DNA from: Stereocaulon alpinum
Taxonomy: Eukaryota > Ascomycota > Lecanoromycetes > Lecanorales > Stereocaulaceae
Direction: 5' to 3'
DNA: 64,000 bases
Assembly (NCBI GenBank): GCA_018257865.1
Contig: JAEUBA010000068.1
Coordinates: forward strand, 62,001 to 126,000
The translations under genes and the position numbers were made by a program. Positions 22,504-35,024 of the stretch are shown here, one piece after another. The notes under the pieces were generated by a model, which saw only the letters and a program-made list of their open reading frames with translations, ran no database searches and was not told where the DNA came from. Each line of letters starts with the position of its first letter. Positions within the stretch are counted from its first letter, which is position 1.

Positions 22504-23219
22504 TCATCTAGTCGAAGGGGCCATATGTACCATGTAGACCAGATTTCTTGTATCAATTCTCCACTCATCATCCGACACCCGAATCCAAGTGTCCTTCGTT
22601 CCATATCATCAGCCCCAGTCAGTCCTGAGAGAAATCACTCTCCAGACGTACCTGGTATTGCCCATACACATAGAGCACCTTCTCCCACAAACTCATCAGC
22701 CCCAACCCAGCGTTAAATGTGAAAGCCATCACTCACCTCCCCGTAATACTTTTCCCTCCCGAAATGACTAGCTGTGAAGTAACTCAAACTCCTGGCCCTC
22801 TCATCCCCCAGCACTTGCACAACTTGGGTTCCGTAAGAGTGCTGCGTGTCCACTGGCGCCAACGACGACTCTAACACGGCTGATATGTTACTCAGTCCAC
22901 TCACCACGCCGATAGGAGCGGAGTAATTGGCGACAATATTGTCAGTGAAGACGAGGGATAGCGCGGAGAAAGCCTTGCCATCGATCGCAAGGGGGTAGAA
23001 GGAGAGGGTGTCCAGGATTTGGGCAATTGTGTTGGCGGATTGAGGACGTGTAGCTGTATTGTACACGGCTGGGATTGAGGAGAAGGGAATGGGGACTGGT
23101 AATAAGGGTGTTGATGTAAGATGGCCATCGTAGGAGATGACTGGCATGACGAAAAAAGGGAGCAGAGCGATCCTAGCAAAAGACCAGAGGCTCCATAAGA
23201 GGTGGTTTCTAGACTGCAT
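22504..23219 (-). CDS. Secreted SnoaL-like (NTF2-fold) protein
   Basis: Three exons: 23219-22737, 22678-22652 (27 nt) and 22593-22504, with introns of 58 nt (GTGAGT/AAG) and 58 nt (GTACGT/AAG); total 600 nt, 199 aa. A signal peptide (LLWSLWSFARIALLPFFVMPVI) is followed by an NTF2/SnoaL-like domain: TIAQILDTLSFYPLAIDGKA, FTDNIVANYSAPIG, then strands ending in GQYQDTW, and DDEWRIDTRNLVYM from the last exon. This fold is used by ketosteroid isomerases, polyketide cyclases and dehydratases and by binding proteins, so the reaction is unknown. I chose the Met at 23219 because it begins the signal peptide; an upstream in-frame ATG exists at 23273. The tiny middle exon is supported by frame and by the continuous domain. 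Confidence 0.8.
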
Positions 23220-25519
23220 GTTGATGGATCTGTAGGCTTTGGCTGACTTGCAATGGTGGGGAACTTTGAGCAAGAAGGAGATGCTTCATTATATTCTTGA
23301 CTACATGTACCTCAGAATCATGAGAAAGGCAGATGTAATAGGAGGTAGCACAGCATGCCAGATATATAATGACGTACCTTACATCGGCCGGCCATAGCTG
23401 CATGATTGGGATCGCACCATGTCCAATGGGAACACGCCAAGACATGATTGGAGTCTCCAACTCAGCCGCGCCTTCTCCCAAAGCACCAGCCACCCATCAG
23501 TACAGGCATACTTTGTACAGACAATTTTAGTGTCCAATCGAGCAGATATGCAACTGGAAGGTGTCAGCCGTTCAACCAAATTGGCCGTTTAAGGAGAGAT
23601 GGACTGCTCGCTACTCATGAGCTATGCCTGGTACAACATGGAGCCATCGTATCATCGTGGTCACTGAAACCCAGTCGTTCGTTCCTAAGAATATGAGCCC
23701 TTACCTGATCAGCACTCAGACACATTGCCAAAGCTTGACGGTGAATGTGGGTTCAAGCGTCTAAAACGCTCAACCAGACTAATCTCACTAGACAAGCCGC
23801 CTTTACACGCAGCGCCTCCATATACCCAGAGAGTTGCTTCTTCCGAAAGGCTAGAGTCCGGATCTCTGGGTAGGGAGGAATTCCTCGAGGCCCGTTGGAG
23901 AATCAATTGTAACGGACGTCAGTGCTGGACACGTTATGATGTGGTCGATGCACTTCTGACGTTCGCCCCGGTGATTGGGAGATCATCATATGAGTTGATG
24001 CTCTCTGTATCAATCTAATCCACCTGCAGAAGCGGGAAGCTCGAATGGCGATGGGTGATGCGTATTCAGTGGTTTACACGGTTGCTTGGCTTGTATAAAG
24101 CGGGCATTGATGCGAGGGACAAGGTCAGTCCATAGTCCCGCTATCTCATAGATCTATCTTGCCTCGTGGAGGAGGGTCGCTAAAACAAGGGTCTGTATTG
24201 AACAGAAGCAAAGCGAAAGCTAAGATGAGGTGCAAGCAAACTACGATCTGGAGGTCCCCGAGATATATAACGCTGCACCTTCCTCTTCCTACAATATGCC
24301 CGGCATTGTGTGTCTACTTTATATTTTGAACACATGGACAAAATACTCGATTTGAGTCTCGAAGAGAGCAAATCCATGTTAGTTTTGGATGAATAGCTAT
24401 ATGCTGGAGTCCTTCGATATCTCCACAGCTCAATGTCACATCTGAGAAGGTCTGTGTTTGAATGGTATTCGTGCTGATGAGATTTTAGAGATATTCGGAA
24501 TTCCGTATGGAGTCGGTAAATTTGACTCGATAACTGGGTCGATTCACCTTTTATCGATGTTGTTTTCTGCGAGGTGCTATGAATGACAGTTACCGTAGAT
24601 CACTGGACCCTTAGTGCTACATGGACTTGCATTTAGTAGAGAGTTCCCGTTACCATCAGTCTTATCATGCTACATTCACCAGGAAGAAAGCAACGAGCGG
24701 TAAAGCAGCTCTCTCCGTTTCCGAGCTCGATTCCGATCTTGAGAGTTATACACGCCCGACTAAGTCATCCCTAGTCTTGCAGGGATCTACGAGCATACGT
24801 TACATGCAAATATGATCATCAAATGCGGGACACACGTTGAACAAGTTGATCACATGGATTGGCTACTCCGAAGGGTTCTACACTTCGTGTGAGCGCGCCG
24901 AGGCACTGATTTGGAACAGCGTACAATCTTCTCGTTTCATGTCAAGCATTCACGCAGGTAGGCTAGTCTATCTGATCACCACTACAGGAAAAGCTTCCCT
25001 TTATTTTCAGGTCAGTTGAAGGCATTCAAGATTGCTCATGGGTAGGCAGGCCGTTCTTATAAGGATTCATGCAATGGTCCGTTAGAACGGATCAACCCGA
25101 GGACAATACTCAGAAAGAGCAATGAGTAAAGAGTTCCTGTGGCTTCTATGATGTGAGATCTTGTGCTACAAGACTTCTATGCAGAAGTTTTATCAGGCGG
25201 TGCTTTTTATAACCCATGTATCACGCGGACCTTGAACACTTTTGCCGCATTGCTGGGATCCGCGCGCATCTGCACGCCCTCTCCCTCCTTCATAACACTT
25301 CAATGAACCACCAAAGTTTACCAGAACTTAGGTGCTTGACGGTCTACTCTTCGCCAAAGAAGAGATCCTAAACACTCATACGTCGTCCAAGACTCTGGAT
25401 TCAACCAGCCGGGATAGTTACCCTTCAGTCGCTGGCCTAACGATCCTGTCACCAAACACAATCCCCTCTGAGGTATTGAACTCAAGCAAAAGAAGACGCA
25501 GGGACCTTCACAACAAGAG
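23220..25519. other. Intergenic region, no supported gene
   Basis: About 2.3 kb with frames under 100 codons and no motif. A 97-codon plus-strand frame at 23725-24018 is hydrophilic without recognisable domain. The last 200 bases probably hold the promoter of the gene starting at 25520. Confidence 0.45.
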
Positions 25520-26954
25520 ATGTCCGAGGCAAAACCCGTGATGGCACAAAAGAGTACTCCTGGATCATCGAAACAGGCGGCAACCACCTTCCCATTCATG
25601 CAGTTGCCGCGTGAGCTTCGCGACGAGGTGTATCGATACCTTCTCTCAACACAATACACCAAGCAACCATCGACGTACCACAAACACGTACACGACATAT
25701 CTGTGAGATTTGCTCGTCCAAGTAAGATGTTCTGTACTAAAGCTTTATCAGATGTACCTATTCCCTTTTAGGGGAGACCCACAGCCCCTCCATCGTTACA
25801 ATTTCCACACATCAATTTTATTAGTCAACCGTGCGATCCATCGAGAAGCCAGATACATCTTCTACAACGAAAACATGTTTGTATCAATCTCAAACAGATA
25901 TCCAAGGGACGAGACCTATCTGCAGAACCAGCTCGAGTGGGGAGGTCTTCCGATCCTCGCTAGGGACGACGCTGCTCGAAGATTCGAGACTCGTGTTATG
26001 GATGTCGTCATAGGAATTCTCGACTACAAGGAAGCTTTACCAGACGAAGTCTATGGACCATTTCTTAGCTACGAAGGACTTTCTGCCGAACATTCCCGCG
26101 TCATCATCGCTGGCGATGATATGGGGCTCTTCTGCAGAGCATATTTGCACTTATGTCGCGCGATACACGGACACTACGACTGGTTAAGTCGGGCCTTCTT
26201 ACTAGTCAACGTTCTTGGCCGCAAGAGAGTCGCTTCTGACAAAGGACTAGCATCTCTTACCGGAAGGACCGGGCGCGTGGGAAGGCTCCTCGAACCATTT
26301 CGACAACTGCATAGCATTGGTAAGGTCTACATCATTGGTGACGTCGACGAATCGTACGGCAAGGCTATCGCTAGAGATATAGGTAAGCCACCTCCAAATG
26401 CGGAAAATCTTCTAGCATCAGTCTCTGCCATTCGTTCTGAAGGGGACCAACATTGCGATGATGGGGACCTGGGACTGGCTTTAGCACGGTACCAGGCTAT
26501 TATAGACGCTATAGACGCTGGCTATGAGTGGCCACCTGGGTCTGGGAGGGTTTCCATCGATTCTTTAGGTGGTGGGTTCTTGCCTGAGGAGATAGATGTC
26601 GCTATCTTCCTTCTTAAAGTCAACACCCGAATTCGTATGGCTCATACATGCATCGCGCTAAAGAAACCTCAAGAGCTTCGAACATCGGCATGGATCGCTA
26701 GATATCAACTCGTACAGCTCAAAGAGTGTCTCGATCCAGCTGATTATCATCTGAAAAGTGCTGAAGTATGGTATCAACTCGCAGTGTCAAGCAAAGCGAT
26801 GAATAAGCTTGACCAGGCCGAGCGCGAGATTTGTTGTGCTTTGCGCTATGATGGGGACAACATCACTTACAAAGCCGAGCGAGAAGTCATACTTATATTG
26901 ATCCAGTCGACTGGTATATCACTTCAAGGTGGAAGAGTGGAAGACACTGGATGA
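25520..26954 (+). CDS. F-box/2EXR-like protein, function unknown
   Basis: Exons 25520-25702 and 25752-26954 (intron 49 nt, GTGAGA to TCAG, with a TACTAA branch point, phase 0), 461 aa. The N-terminal phrase FMQLPRELRDEVYRYLL and, after the splice, NFHTSILLVNRAIHREARYIFYNEN are the hallmark of the large fungal family with a degenerate F-box (2EXR-type). The C-terminal half contains helical repeats reminiscent of TPR (ALARYQAIIDAI, AEVWYQLAVSSKAMNKLDQA, EREICCALRYDGDNITYKAE). This suggests a scaffold or ubiquitin-ligase adaptor; the function is inferred. A competing donor at 25722 (GTAAGA) does not keep the frame with the available acceptors. Confidence 0.8.
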
Positions 26955-28708
26955 ACAATAGCCAAAAGGGCCACCTCTTTCACAACTGGATTTTGAAAGC
27001 ACTCCAGCAGTAGATTCTCAATATATCAAATCTTTTCATATCTTGCGAGCATGACGCACAACTCGAACTAGAGATAGATGATTAATGACACACTAAACCA
27101 ACTTAACAGTTGTTAGTAGCTAGTCGTGGATAAGCCTACGCTTCTTGTTCCTTTCATACCCGTCGGCACGCTCGCTTTTTCGTGTGGTACGGCAGTTCTT
27201 TAAAGGTAGACAACGGTCATATGATGGGAAGCACATAACCAAGTTCCCACTACTTGCAGCTATGCTGCACTTCAAGCAAAGCCTTATGCTCCTCGCCAAA
27301 GCCACCCTGAAGGTCAACGCCCCTATCTTCGGGCTTGCTTCCTCCGAACAAAGCCTGAATAGAGACTTCGCTGTACTCTTAAGACTTCCATTCGACCCCA
27401 CGCTTTTGTAGTTCGTATAGTCCGAGATACATCCCTTATACGCTCACTTAAGCCCCACAACATAAACCCTTACTCATCAGGCCAGCTTCAGCGGCCACTT
27501 TTACTACTCCAAGACAAGTCTGTGAGCAAATTTGTCAGAACCCTCTGGTCGTTGGCGGGCTGCAATAGCTCCATGAGTCCCCTTCGGTATTTCTACGTCT
27601 TGGACTAACATTTTCACCTCGAAAGGTTGTTAGACACCTTTTGTTGAGCAGATACATCTGAGACAAAGGAATTCGTAGTATTTTAGAGTGTTGAGGCTTG
27701 TGATACTCCGAGGGGAGCCGAAGGTATGGAATTGTTACCCGATTCTCTCTGTCTTGAGATATCTCAGTGCTTTGGTAATGCGAGTCATATGTTACAGAGT
27801 TTGAGAGGGCATATTTCTGGGCGTTGTTATAGACGAAAGCCTAGGAGTACACCGCAAGTAAGGAAAGGTATAGATCTGAACCCCGTGCCCTTTCATGTCC
27901 TCCGATACTGCTTCCAAATACTCCAGAGACCCATGGGCTATCCTATGATCACTGTGACGATGAATAGAATTCCAATTCCCAAATTCTCGACCGATCTACC
28001 TCAGCTACGGTTCCTAGTCAAGCCTTAGATTCTCAGATCTTGCTGTTGGCATGTGGACTGTCGTTGCATGAACCTTGACAGCCGTGGACAACCTGTGTCA
28101 AGGAGTGCAACGCTGTTCCTGAAGATTGTAACTCTGCTAGGCGGCCGCACTTTGGGGTACAGGCAAGATAGAAGATGTGGTTGAGATGAAGGAGACGCTA
28201 CCATTTTCAGTCATCTTACAGCACTCAAGACCAGACTCGGACTGAGGTGGAATGAGTGTGAAACGAAGAGCGAGAAGAGAGATAGACAAAAGAGATTCAG
28301 GAAGACGTGAGCTAAATAGAATGATCCACGTAAAGGAAAGGGGTTTAAGGCGGTGGGCTATCGGATGGGAAATGTCAGCTTTCGGGGAATAGTAACTGTA
28401 TAAGATCCCGGGTTGATGTTTTGCCAGGTTTTCTCCAGCAGCACACTAGGACCAGGTGATGCACCATCTTGCGCACCCATACTGTTCTCCCCTCACTTTG
28501 TCAGCTTTCCACATGTTGCGGCTGGCGCTAGGCGAGTGAACCGCACAAGCAATTAAGATTCGTGAGCCGCTCCCACCCCTAAAAGCGCGGATCAAAGGGT
28601 TCAATCGGACAATATTCAATCATTCTTACTCTTACTTCTAACCGTATATCGAAAATAGCCGCCACCCATACCAAACCACGATCATCTCCGCTTCTACTGT
28701 TGACAACC
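26955..28708. other. Intergenic region, no supported gene
   Basis: About 1.75 kb. The frames at 27120-27411 overlap on both strands and carry no motif. A 100-codon frame at 27726-28028 begins like an F-box helix (LPDSLCLEISQCFG) but has no continuation. Confidence 0.45.
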
Positions 28709-29200
28709 TCAGTAAGCCCTAAAAGTCCCCTCACAGACCCGATTTACCCCAACAGCATGCATGTAACTATTTGCATCAATCAATTCAAACAAATCCAGGC
28801 TCAGTGGCGCGTCGAACGCCGTACAAAACCACCTCACAGCAGTATCGCTAGCATTAGGTGGATAAGGCGCACCCATATCAACACTGAAGCTCAAACACGG
28901 TAGGCTGCTGGTTGCATTGCCTTTATACGCCACACATTGATCGAGACAGTATGAGGCAATTGTGGCCTGGGGTAGATCCGTATTGAAGAGCTCGTTGAAG
29001 TAGACAGCGTGCGTGTACTCGAATGTGCTTTCGATTCGATGATTTCTTGCTGCGAGGGCGTCGGGTGCGAAGACCACGGTGTTGGCGAAGCCGGTGGGAG
29101 TGGTGCACGTTGGGGATGTGGTATTGGGATATGTTGACTGGGTGGTTGCTGTGAGCATTCTGAGTGATATGATCGAGAGCAGTGGCCATTTCGACAACAT
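28709..29200 (-). CDS. Small secreted cysteine-containing protein (Apple/PAN-like candidate)
   Basis: A single-exon frame of 163 aa beginning with a signal peptide (MLSKWPLLSIISLRMLTATT). The mature protein has six cysteines. The run SYCLDQCVAYKGNATSSLPC followed by SFSVDM and RWFCTAFDAPLS resembles the Apple/PAN-type cysteine pattern of fungal secreted proteins that bind carbohydrate or protein. Several N-glycosylation sequons (NTT, NAT, NAS) are visible. Small size, signal peptide and cysteines make it an effector-like candidate by the usual criteria, but a role in host interaction is only inference. Two other minus-strand frames over the same region are shadows. Confidence 0.7.
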   Translation of the reverse strand: MLSKWPLLSIISLRMLTATTQSTYPNTTSPTCTTPTGFANTVVFAPDALAARNHRIESTFEYTHAVYFNELFNTDLPQATIASYCLDQCVAYKGNATSSLPCLSFSVDMGAPYPPNASDTAVRWFCTAFDAPLSLDLFELIDANSYMHAVGVNRVCEGTFRAY

Positions 29201-30428
29201 CTTGACGTGCTACTAGAGCACGGTTTTGCGTGGTATCCGAAGCGTTCGCGAGTTGTAAAAACTGCCAAGAAGTGTAGGCAATACTGGAGAGTGGTCTGAT
29301 ACAAGACTTTTGCGGTTGTTCTTAGTCTTGACAGCGTAGGCTTCCACAATACTCTCATTATATCTGGACGAGGCTTTTTCGGCCGATTATTAAGCACAAT
29401 GACCTCACTCGGCATGATTGACTGTCTGTAAGACCCTGCATGAATCTAGCGGGACAATGATCTGACGAGTATGCGTCTGTGATAATAATCGAGCCATCGT
29501 GAGGACACTTAAAAAGAAACGACTGTACGCGGACACGACTCGTTTCGATAGGGCGGACGATCCATTGACGAGCATACCGTCATATCCTTACGGTCTTATG
29601 GTCAGGACAGACTCGGGCTTGGCAGAGCTGGGGACGTGGATTCAAATGCCAAGCCCCCATCCCTCCGCATTCCACAAATTTCCCTTTGGTAGCCGAATGC
29701 AAGAGAATGAAAATGAGCAACAAACCGTACGGCCTGCCCTTCCCGCGCGTATCTCAATGCAAAAATCAAATCATCGAGGTGATACGTCTAGAAGTCATCC
29801 AGTCCAAGACGATTGAACGCCAATGCTTGACCACTGGATAGCGACGGTGTAACACCAACTGGAAATGTTTGACCGATGCAAAGTTATATACATTTTCTGC
29901 AAGCTCCGGCCTATGGGGATCAGGGCAATGGGCGTGCAACCGTTTCAGCACCCTGTCGGCGCTTACCCATACCACCCCTAAATATACGCAAAATGTCCAA
30001 GTATCAGCATGGCGCATATACGTACAAATCAGCTACTACGGAAAGAAGATTGCGTACGCAAGCTATCGGTCTCGTTGCAGACGTTTGCGTTTCACCCTGA
30101 ATTGATCGAAACGTGCAAGTGTCTGAGCAGAGATTGCCTGTGCCTGTGGGGCTGAGAATGGTAAGGCTATCCAATAACAATCACACCAGCCAAACCCTGC
30201 AATCCTAAAGATAGCAAACCCTTGCAGCATTTCATCCAGCCATTCATCCTCAGCGTTAAGCTGCAAGTTATTCAAGAGTTGCAAGAACAATGGCTAATCA
30301 TCATCTCTGAAATATATAGTTACCAAACAGAACCTTCAAGGTATTTGGGAGTCGCGGGTAAACTGATTACTATAAAGTCGTTTCCTTCTGCAGTATGAAA
30401 TTTAGTCTGCACGGACCCCATAGTAAGG
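29201..30428. other. Divergent intergenic region, no supported gene
   Basis: About 1.2 kb between divergent genes, so it probably contains both promoters. The frames present are under 105 codons and have no motif. Confidence 0.5.
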
Positions 30429-32563
30429 ATGCCGAAAACACCAAAGCCTCCATCCTCCAGAGCAGCCAGGGTTGCTGCAGAACCCTTCCCTCTTCGCCCG
30501 AAAGCGCAACCATCAGAGAAAAAGCAACCTAAGCCATCTTCGACACCAATTGCCTACGGCGGTGAGAACCCGGGTTGGGATACCTCGGTAAGTCACAGCC
30601 TGTATGACCGGCTGTGTGGTCCGTTTCATCGCCGGCTTGTCTGCTATCCAATGATGAAACCTTGCCTGTGCGCCATCAATCAGCTGCTTGTTGGTTCATC
30701 CTCTGCCTACACATTGTCTTACACGAACACGCGGAGATTTGTAGATTTGTTCCACGATTGCGTGATCTGCAATATCGTCAAATCACGCAGATTATGACAG
30801 GCCTTCAGCTGATTTATGTTTCGACTCAGGGTCCCCCGATTTTTGAAGACCGGTCCGAGATACCCTCAACAAAGCTCGACGATGACCATGTGGCAGATAT
30901 AAGGGTCTTTGCCAGAGATTTGAACCAAAGTCTTGAAGGGGCATTTCCCCCCAAATCCTGTCCATATACCTCTGTCTATGTCTTGCTATTACAATGGGAA
31001 GCAGACGATATCGGTGTTAAAGAAGAGATTTCTCTATTACGACAAGTGTTTCGGAACCAATTCAATTTTGATGTGGAGAATTGGTACATACCGAGTTCAA
31101 ACTCTTTCCATTCACTACAAGACAAGATATATGATTTCCAGAAGGCTCATCAGAGTAAGTGGGAGCTCCTGATAGTCTACTATGGCGGTCATGCCGAAGC
31201 CGATACAAGGCGTGGACGAAGTATCTGGCATGCGTAAGTAATGCCGATAAAGAAGATCCTGAGGCCAATGAGATACTGACCTGCTCATGACAGCAACTCG
31301 AACGCCAATCCGTCTCTAGATTGGTTCAACATACAACCGTTGCTCCTAACAGCAAAACCAAATGTACTGATCATACTTGACTGCTGCTACGCAGCTAACG
31401 CAGTCAGAGATACTACTGAGGGTACCTCTAAAGAGATCTTGGCTGCCTGTGCTCGCGAGAACCAAACGCCGGGTGTTGACCCGCATTCGTTCACATCAGT
31501 GCTTGTCAAAGAGTTGCAGGCTTTTGGCCATGCGTCATTCACGGTATCTATGCTTTACTCTCGCTTGATGACCATACGCGGAACACTTAAGTCGACGCCT
31601 ATTTATGTGCCCCTTTCCGAGATTGGTGGCAGTAGTATCACGCTATGTCCGGTGCCAAAAGATCTACACCCTGTGGCACACGAGCTTCCGTGCCCTGTAA
31701 CGCCTCTGACAGCTTCGGACTTTCAAGAGGGAGTGATGTCAGCTACACCAAGTCCACCTAATAACCTTCTGCCTCCAAATTCAGGCTTGTCTTTAGAGAA
31801 GCCCGAAACTAGGGTCCTACTATCGATCTCAGTTAGTCAGGAAGTCAAACATAGCACGGCACAGTGGGTATCTTGGCTCACAAAGGATCCGCCATGGGAT
31901 GTCACCAAAGTGGAAGTTCAAGTCAAAGGCATATATAAAAGCCATTCTACATTGGTGCTGGTCTCCATTCCAATTATAGGCTGGAATCGATTGCGCAGAA
32001 CATCCGCTTATCGTTTCATTGGATTTACTGAATCGGAAGATCTACTCGCCAAAGATGAACCAAAGACGCTACCAGGGATGATCACTCGACGCCAGAAGAA
32101 AAAGCCGGATGTCAGCCAAGTGGATAGCGGTCTCATGGAGCAAATTGTCTCCAAGAAGACAAAGTGCTTCCCGAAAGCTTTCGCGGAGACGACTCCAGAA
32201 TCACTCACACCACCCCTATCGACACCGAGCAGGACCAGAGGATCAGGAAAGCTGCCTAGGAAAACGGCTGACATCACCCCTCATCGTCCGAGGCGACTCC
32301 AACTATCTAGTCTCCAGTATTCCCCATTGTCAGCAATTGATGTAAAAGGGACAAGGAATTCCAAGTACCGCTCGGCTTCTCAACCGCAGTCACCTGAGGG
32401 AAAAATGCTTCTCGCAAAAGACTCCCAACTGGGTATGGACTGGCATCCCACGACACCCGCACATGTCCCAGCCCAGGCCTTTAGTCTATCCGGTAGTGAA
32501 CCAGTAATGGCAGGTTGTCGAAAGGAAGTTCCTCCTGACTGGGCGCCCCAAATCTATCTGTAA
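30429..32563 (+). CDS. Caspase-like (metacaspase-related) protease domain protein
   Basis: Best model: exons 30429-30587, 30791-31233 and 31294-32563, total 1872 nt (623 aa). Intron 2 (60 nt, GTAAGT to ACAG) is certain. Intron 1 is uncertain: 30588-30790 uses a strong GTAAGT donor, while 30741-30790 also keeps the frame. The N-terminus is Pro/Lys-rich. A caspase-hemoglobinase fold follows: SVYVLLLQWEADDIGVKEE, LLIVYYGGHAEA with the catalytic His, and NVLIILDCCYAANAV with the catalytic Cys, then AACARENQTPGVDPHSFT and STPIYVPLSEIG. A roughly 260-residue Ser/Pro-rich tail ends the protein. Related fungal proteins are linked to regulated cell death and often sit beside NLR-type genes; the role here is inferred. 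Confidence 0.82.
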
Positions 32564-35024
32564 ACACACAACACCAACTTTTACGACGGTCCCACCCCAT
32601 GCAGAAACGAGTGCCCTTTCAAACGCGGAGAACAGCCTCTTCCGGCGTATCGCAGTCCTTAGGCGTCTTGTCCCTAATACCTTGCTCTTGGCCCTTGACT
32701 TCCCCTGCTCAGGTTATATATAATTCCAGTTCTGATGTCCTTCCATCCTTTGGACGAATGCAATCACGACCTTAATCTTCGTTTCTGCTATTTTTATGCT
32801 GCTGACTCTATCTTCTCTCGTTCACAGTATCGACTTTAATCACCTTAGACGAGGAGGGGAAGGTCTGGTTAGATCACGGTTGCAGATGACAGGTTCACTG
32901 TATGTCTTTCTATATACTATGTATTCCGCGTCCTGTTCAGTTCATGTAATTACACGTCGATCTAATATCTGTTCCATGACCATGACTTCTTTCACCATGT
33001 TGACGATTCATTCAAGCGACACAAGTGACACAGCCTCCCTTTTCATGCAAGAAGCGCTATCTTCGCATGTTTCACAGTAATGTTGGTGAGGTCAGTCAAT
33101 TCGCAGCTTGAGTGAGAAGCCACCCTATCGGCTTGATATCACCGGACATTGAAACTTGGTTGTGACGTTGTTCGATTGACAAAAAGCGAGACATGTGGGT
33201 GCCCGAGAATATACGCGACTCTACCAACTTCAAAAGCAAAATCTCACGAAAGTACTCGTGCTTTGGTCTTCGACGAAACAAGTCGTGTTGCTGCTTCAAA
33301 AGCTTTCAATCATCTGCGACGGTAAACAAGTAGTCTAGATGATGCATCTTCGTTGCGGTCTGCAAGAACATTAGGCAGGTACCCCAGTCATAATAGCTTT
33401 GAAATGGCCGTTGCCCAGTTGACAGCTCAAGAATGGTGGAGGGGACGTCATCCCAACGAGCATTCGCCGAGCACACGTAACCTCTCCATCAATCTATAGT
33501 CTCTATCGTCATCCATGCGCAAGGTAACGTCCCGGCTCGTTTGTCACTCTGCTCTCTATTAGACAGGTTTCTAGCTCCCGTCAACGTTGACAGCTATATC
33601 TCAATTCTTGAGCAGACGTCGTGCGCTCATCGAAGGTCTGCATTTGAGTGAAGCGATTGGTAAAGATATGGGGGCTCGTTTGAGCAAGAGGGATTCGAAG
33701 TTCGATATATAGGCTACAAATCCTGATTTAGCCATGGTTAAGGAATAGTTGAAGGAATGTGACAGGGTTGGCCACGATGATCGTAGGTTCCGGCCGTCTG
33801 CAATGGAGAGACGATTTGCGAACCAATTGTAATTTAAGAAAATCTTTGGCCTCATATAGTGCAATACTCCAATGTGATCGATGATCTCGAGGCGAAGATA
33901 CTGGTTGGAGCACTTTGGTGACGAACAGACAAGATCTCGTATCTCAATCCTCTTGTTCTTTGGCCCGATGACCAAAGCTGTTAGCGCACACTTGGGCGAA
34001 CTTCTATGGCTTCACGTAGAAAGATAGGCACTTGAGCTTGATCGCCATTATTACCGTCGCTGATTGGAGACTCAAGTATACCACTACAGTAAGTACCCGC
34101 AGCCCTAGCTAGACTGGCCTCTACTGACGGTTCGAGGCCCTCGGGGTAGGCCCGGGCGCCAAGTTTTCATGATTATCTATGGAAATCTTGCAGTTGTAAT
34201 CTGCTAAAATATAGGGTAGAACACTTGCTTGTCAGATACTAAGTGCTACACGCGCGATCTATGTACAGTGGTGTTGACTCAGCATGCCAAGATGCCAAGG
34301 CGTGGTCAGCATGCCAAGGCTTAGTAATCCTTGGCACGAAGGCCATCTTCAACATAATCATTTGAAGGATCGCCAATAGATACATACAACGAGAAGTGTT
34401 ACCTGATTCCGGGAAAAATCTCTGGTTTGAAGATGGAAATATGGATTCGGTAAACTAGTGGCGGAGCTGTGGGGAAGAAGCACAGCAGAAGTCTGAATGA
34501 CTAGACATCAAGGCGAGTCAACCGCAAGCGAGCTATAATCTGCGAGATCGTAGGCTCGATAACACACTCTTGTATTCACACTTATTTTGCAAGACTCACT
34601 ATTATCATCCGGGTTCATCAGCTGTGAGCAGAATACGAACGGCACCGAAGACTAACGTTCTACCGCTAATCTCATGGTGGCGTTTAGCACTGCCTCAACC
34701 CGAGCCCGCCAAAGCTCTCTCATGTCCCAGGTGATCACCCCTGGCTTCATATTGGCTATGGGAAGAGGATGAGTAATCAATGTAATACGGAACGTAAAAT
34801 CGTTCGGACCCCGATTTGAAGGTTGGCAGTCATCAGCTTGCTGGGCGCATCTGCGGGGTTAACCGCATATCGTACACTTTTCTAGACCAAGACTTGTTAT
34901 GCATTAGCGCAGCTACATACATGCTATGTTTAAAGCGAGCTGACTGGAAAGTCAGCTTACTCTTCAGAATCTTATAACCTCCTTCCATTCCTTCACTGAC
35001 TTGCAAAGCATAAATCATTACAAC
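32564..35024. other. Intergenic region, no supported gene
   Basis: About 2.4 kb. A 124-codon minus-strand frame at 33601-33975 has no motif. At 34277-34321 the word TCAGCATGCCAAG occurs twice (listed separately). No transposon ends or RNA genes were seen. Confidence 0.45.
34277..34321 (+). repeat. Short direct repeat TCAGCATGCCAAG
   Basis: Two perfect copies of TCAGCATGCCAAG, about 30 bases apart, with further partial copies (ATGCCAAGG) between and after. It is too short to class as a known element. Confidence 0.5.

Noticed and set aside
25722..25771. Alternative intron GTAAGA to TTTAG in the F-box/2EXR-like gene
   Set aside because: It breaks the frame; the 25703-25751 intron keeps phase and has a good branch point.
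33601..33975. 124-codon minus-strand frame
   Set aside because: No recognised motif and no neighbouring exon that extends it.
34130..34150. TTCGAGG stretch resembling a tRNA T-loop
   Set aside because: The flanking bases do not pair as a T-stem and no acceptor or anticodon stem is found.
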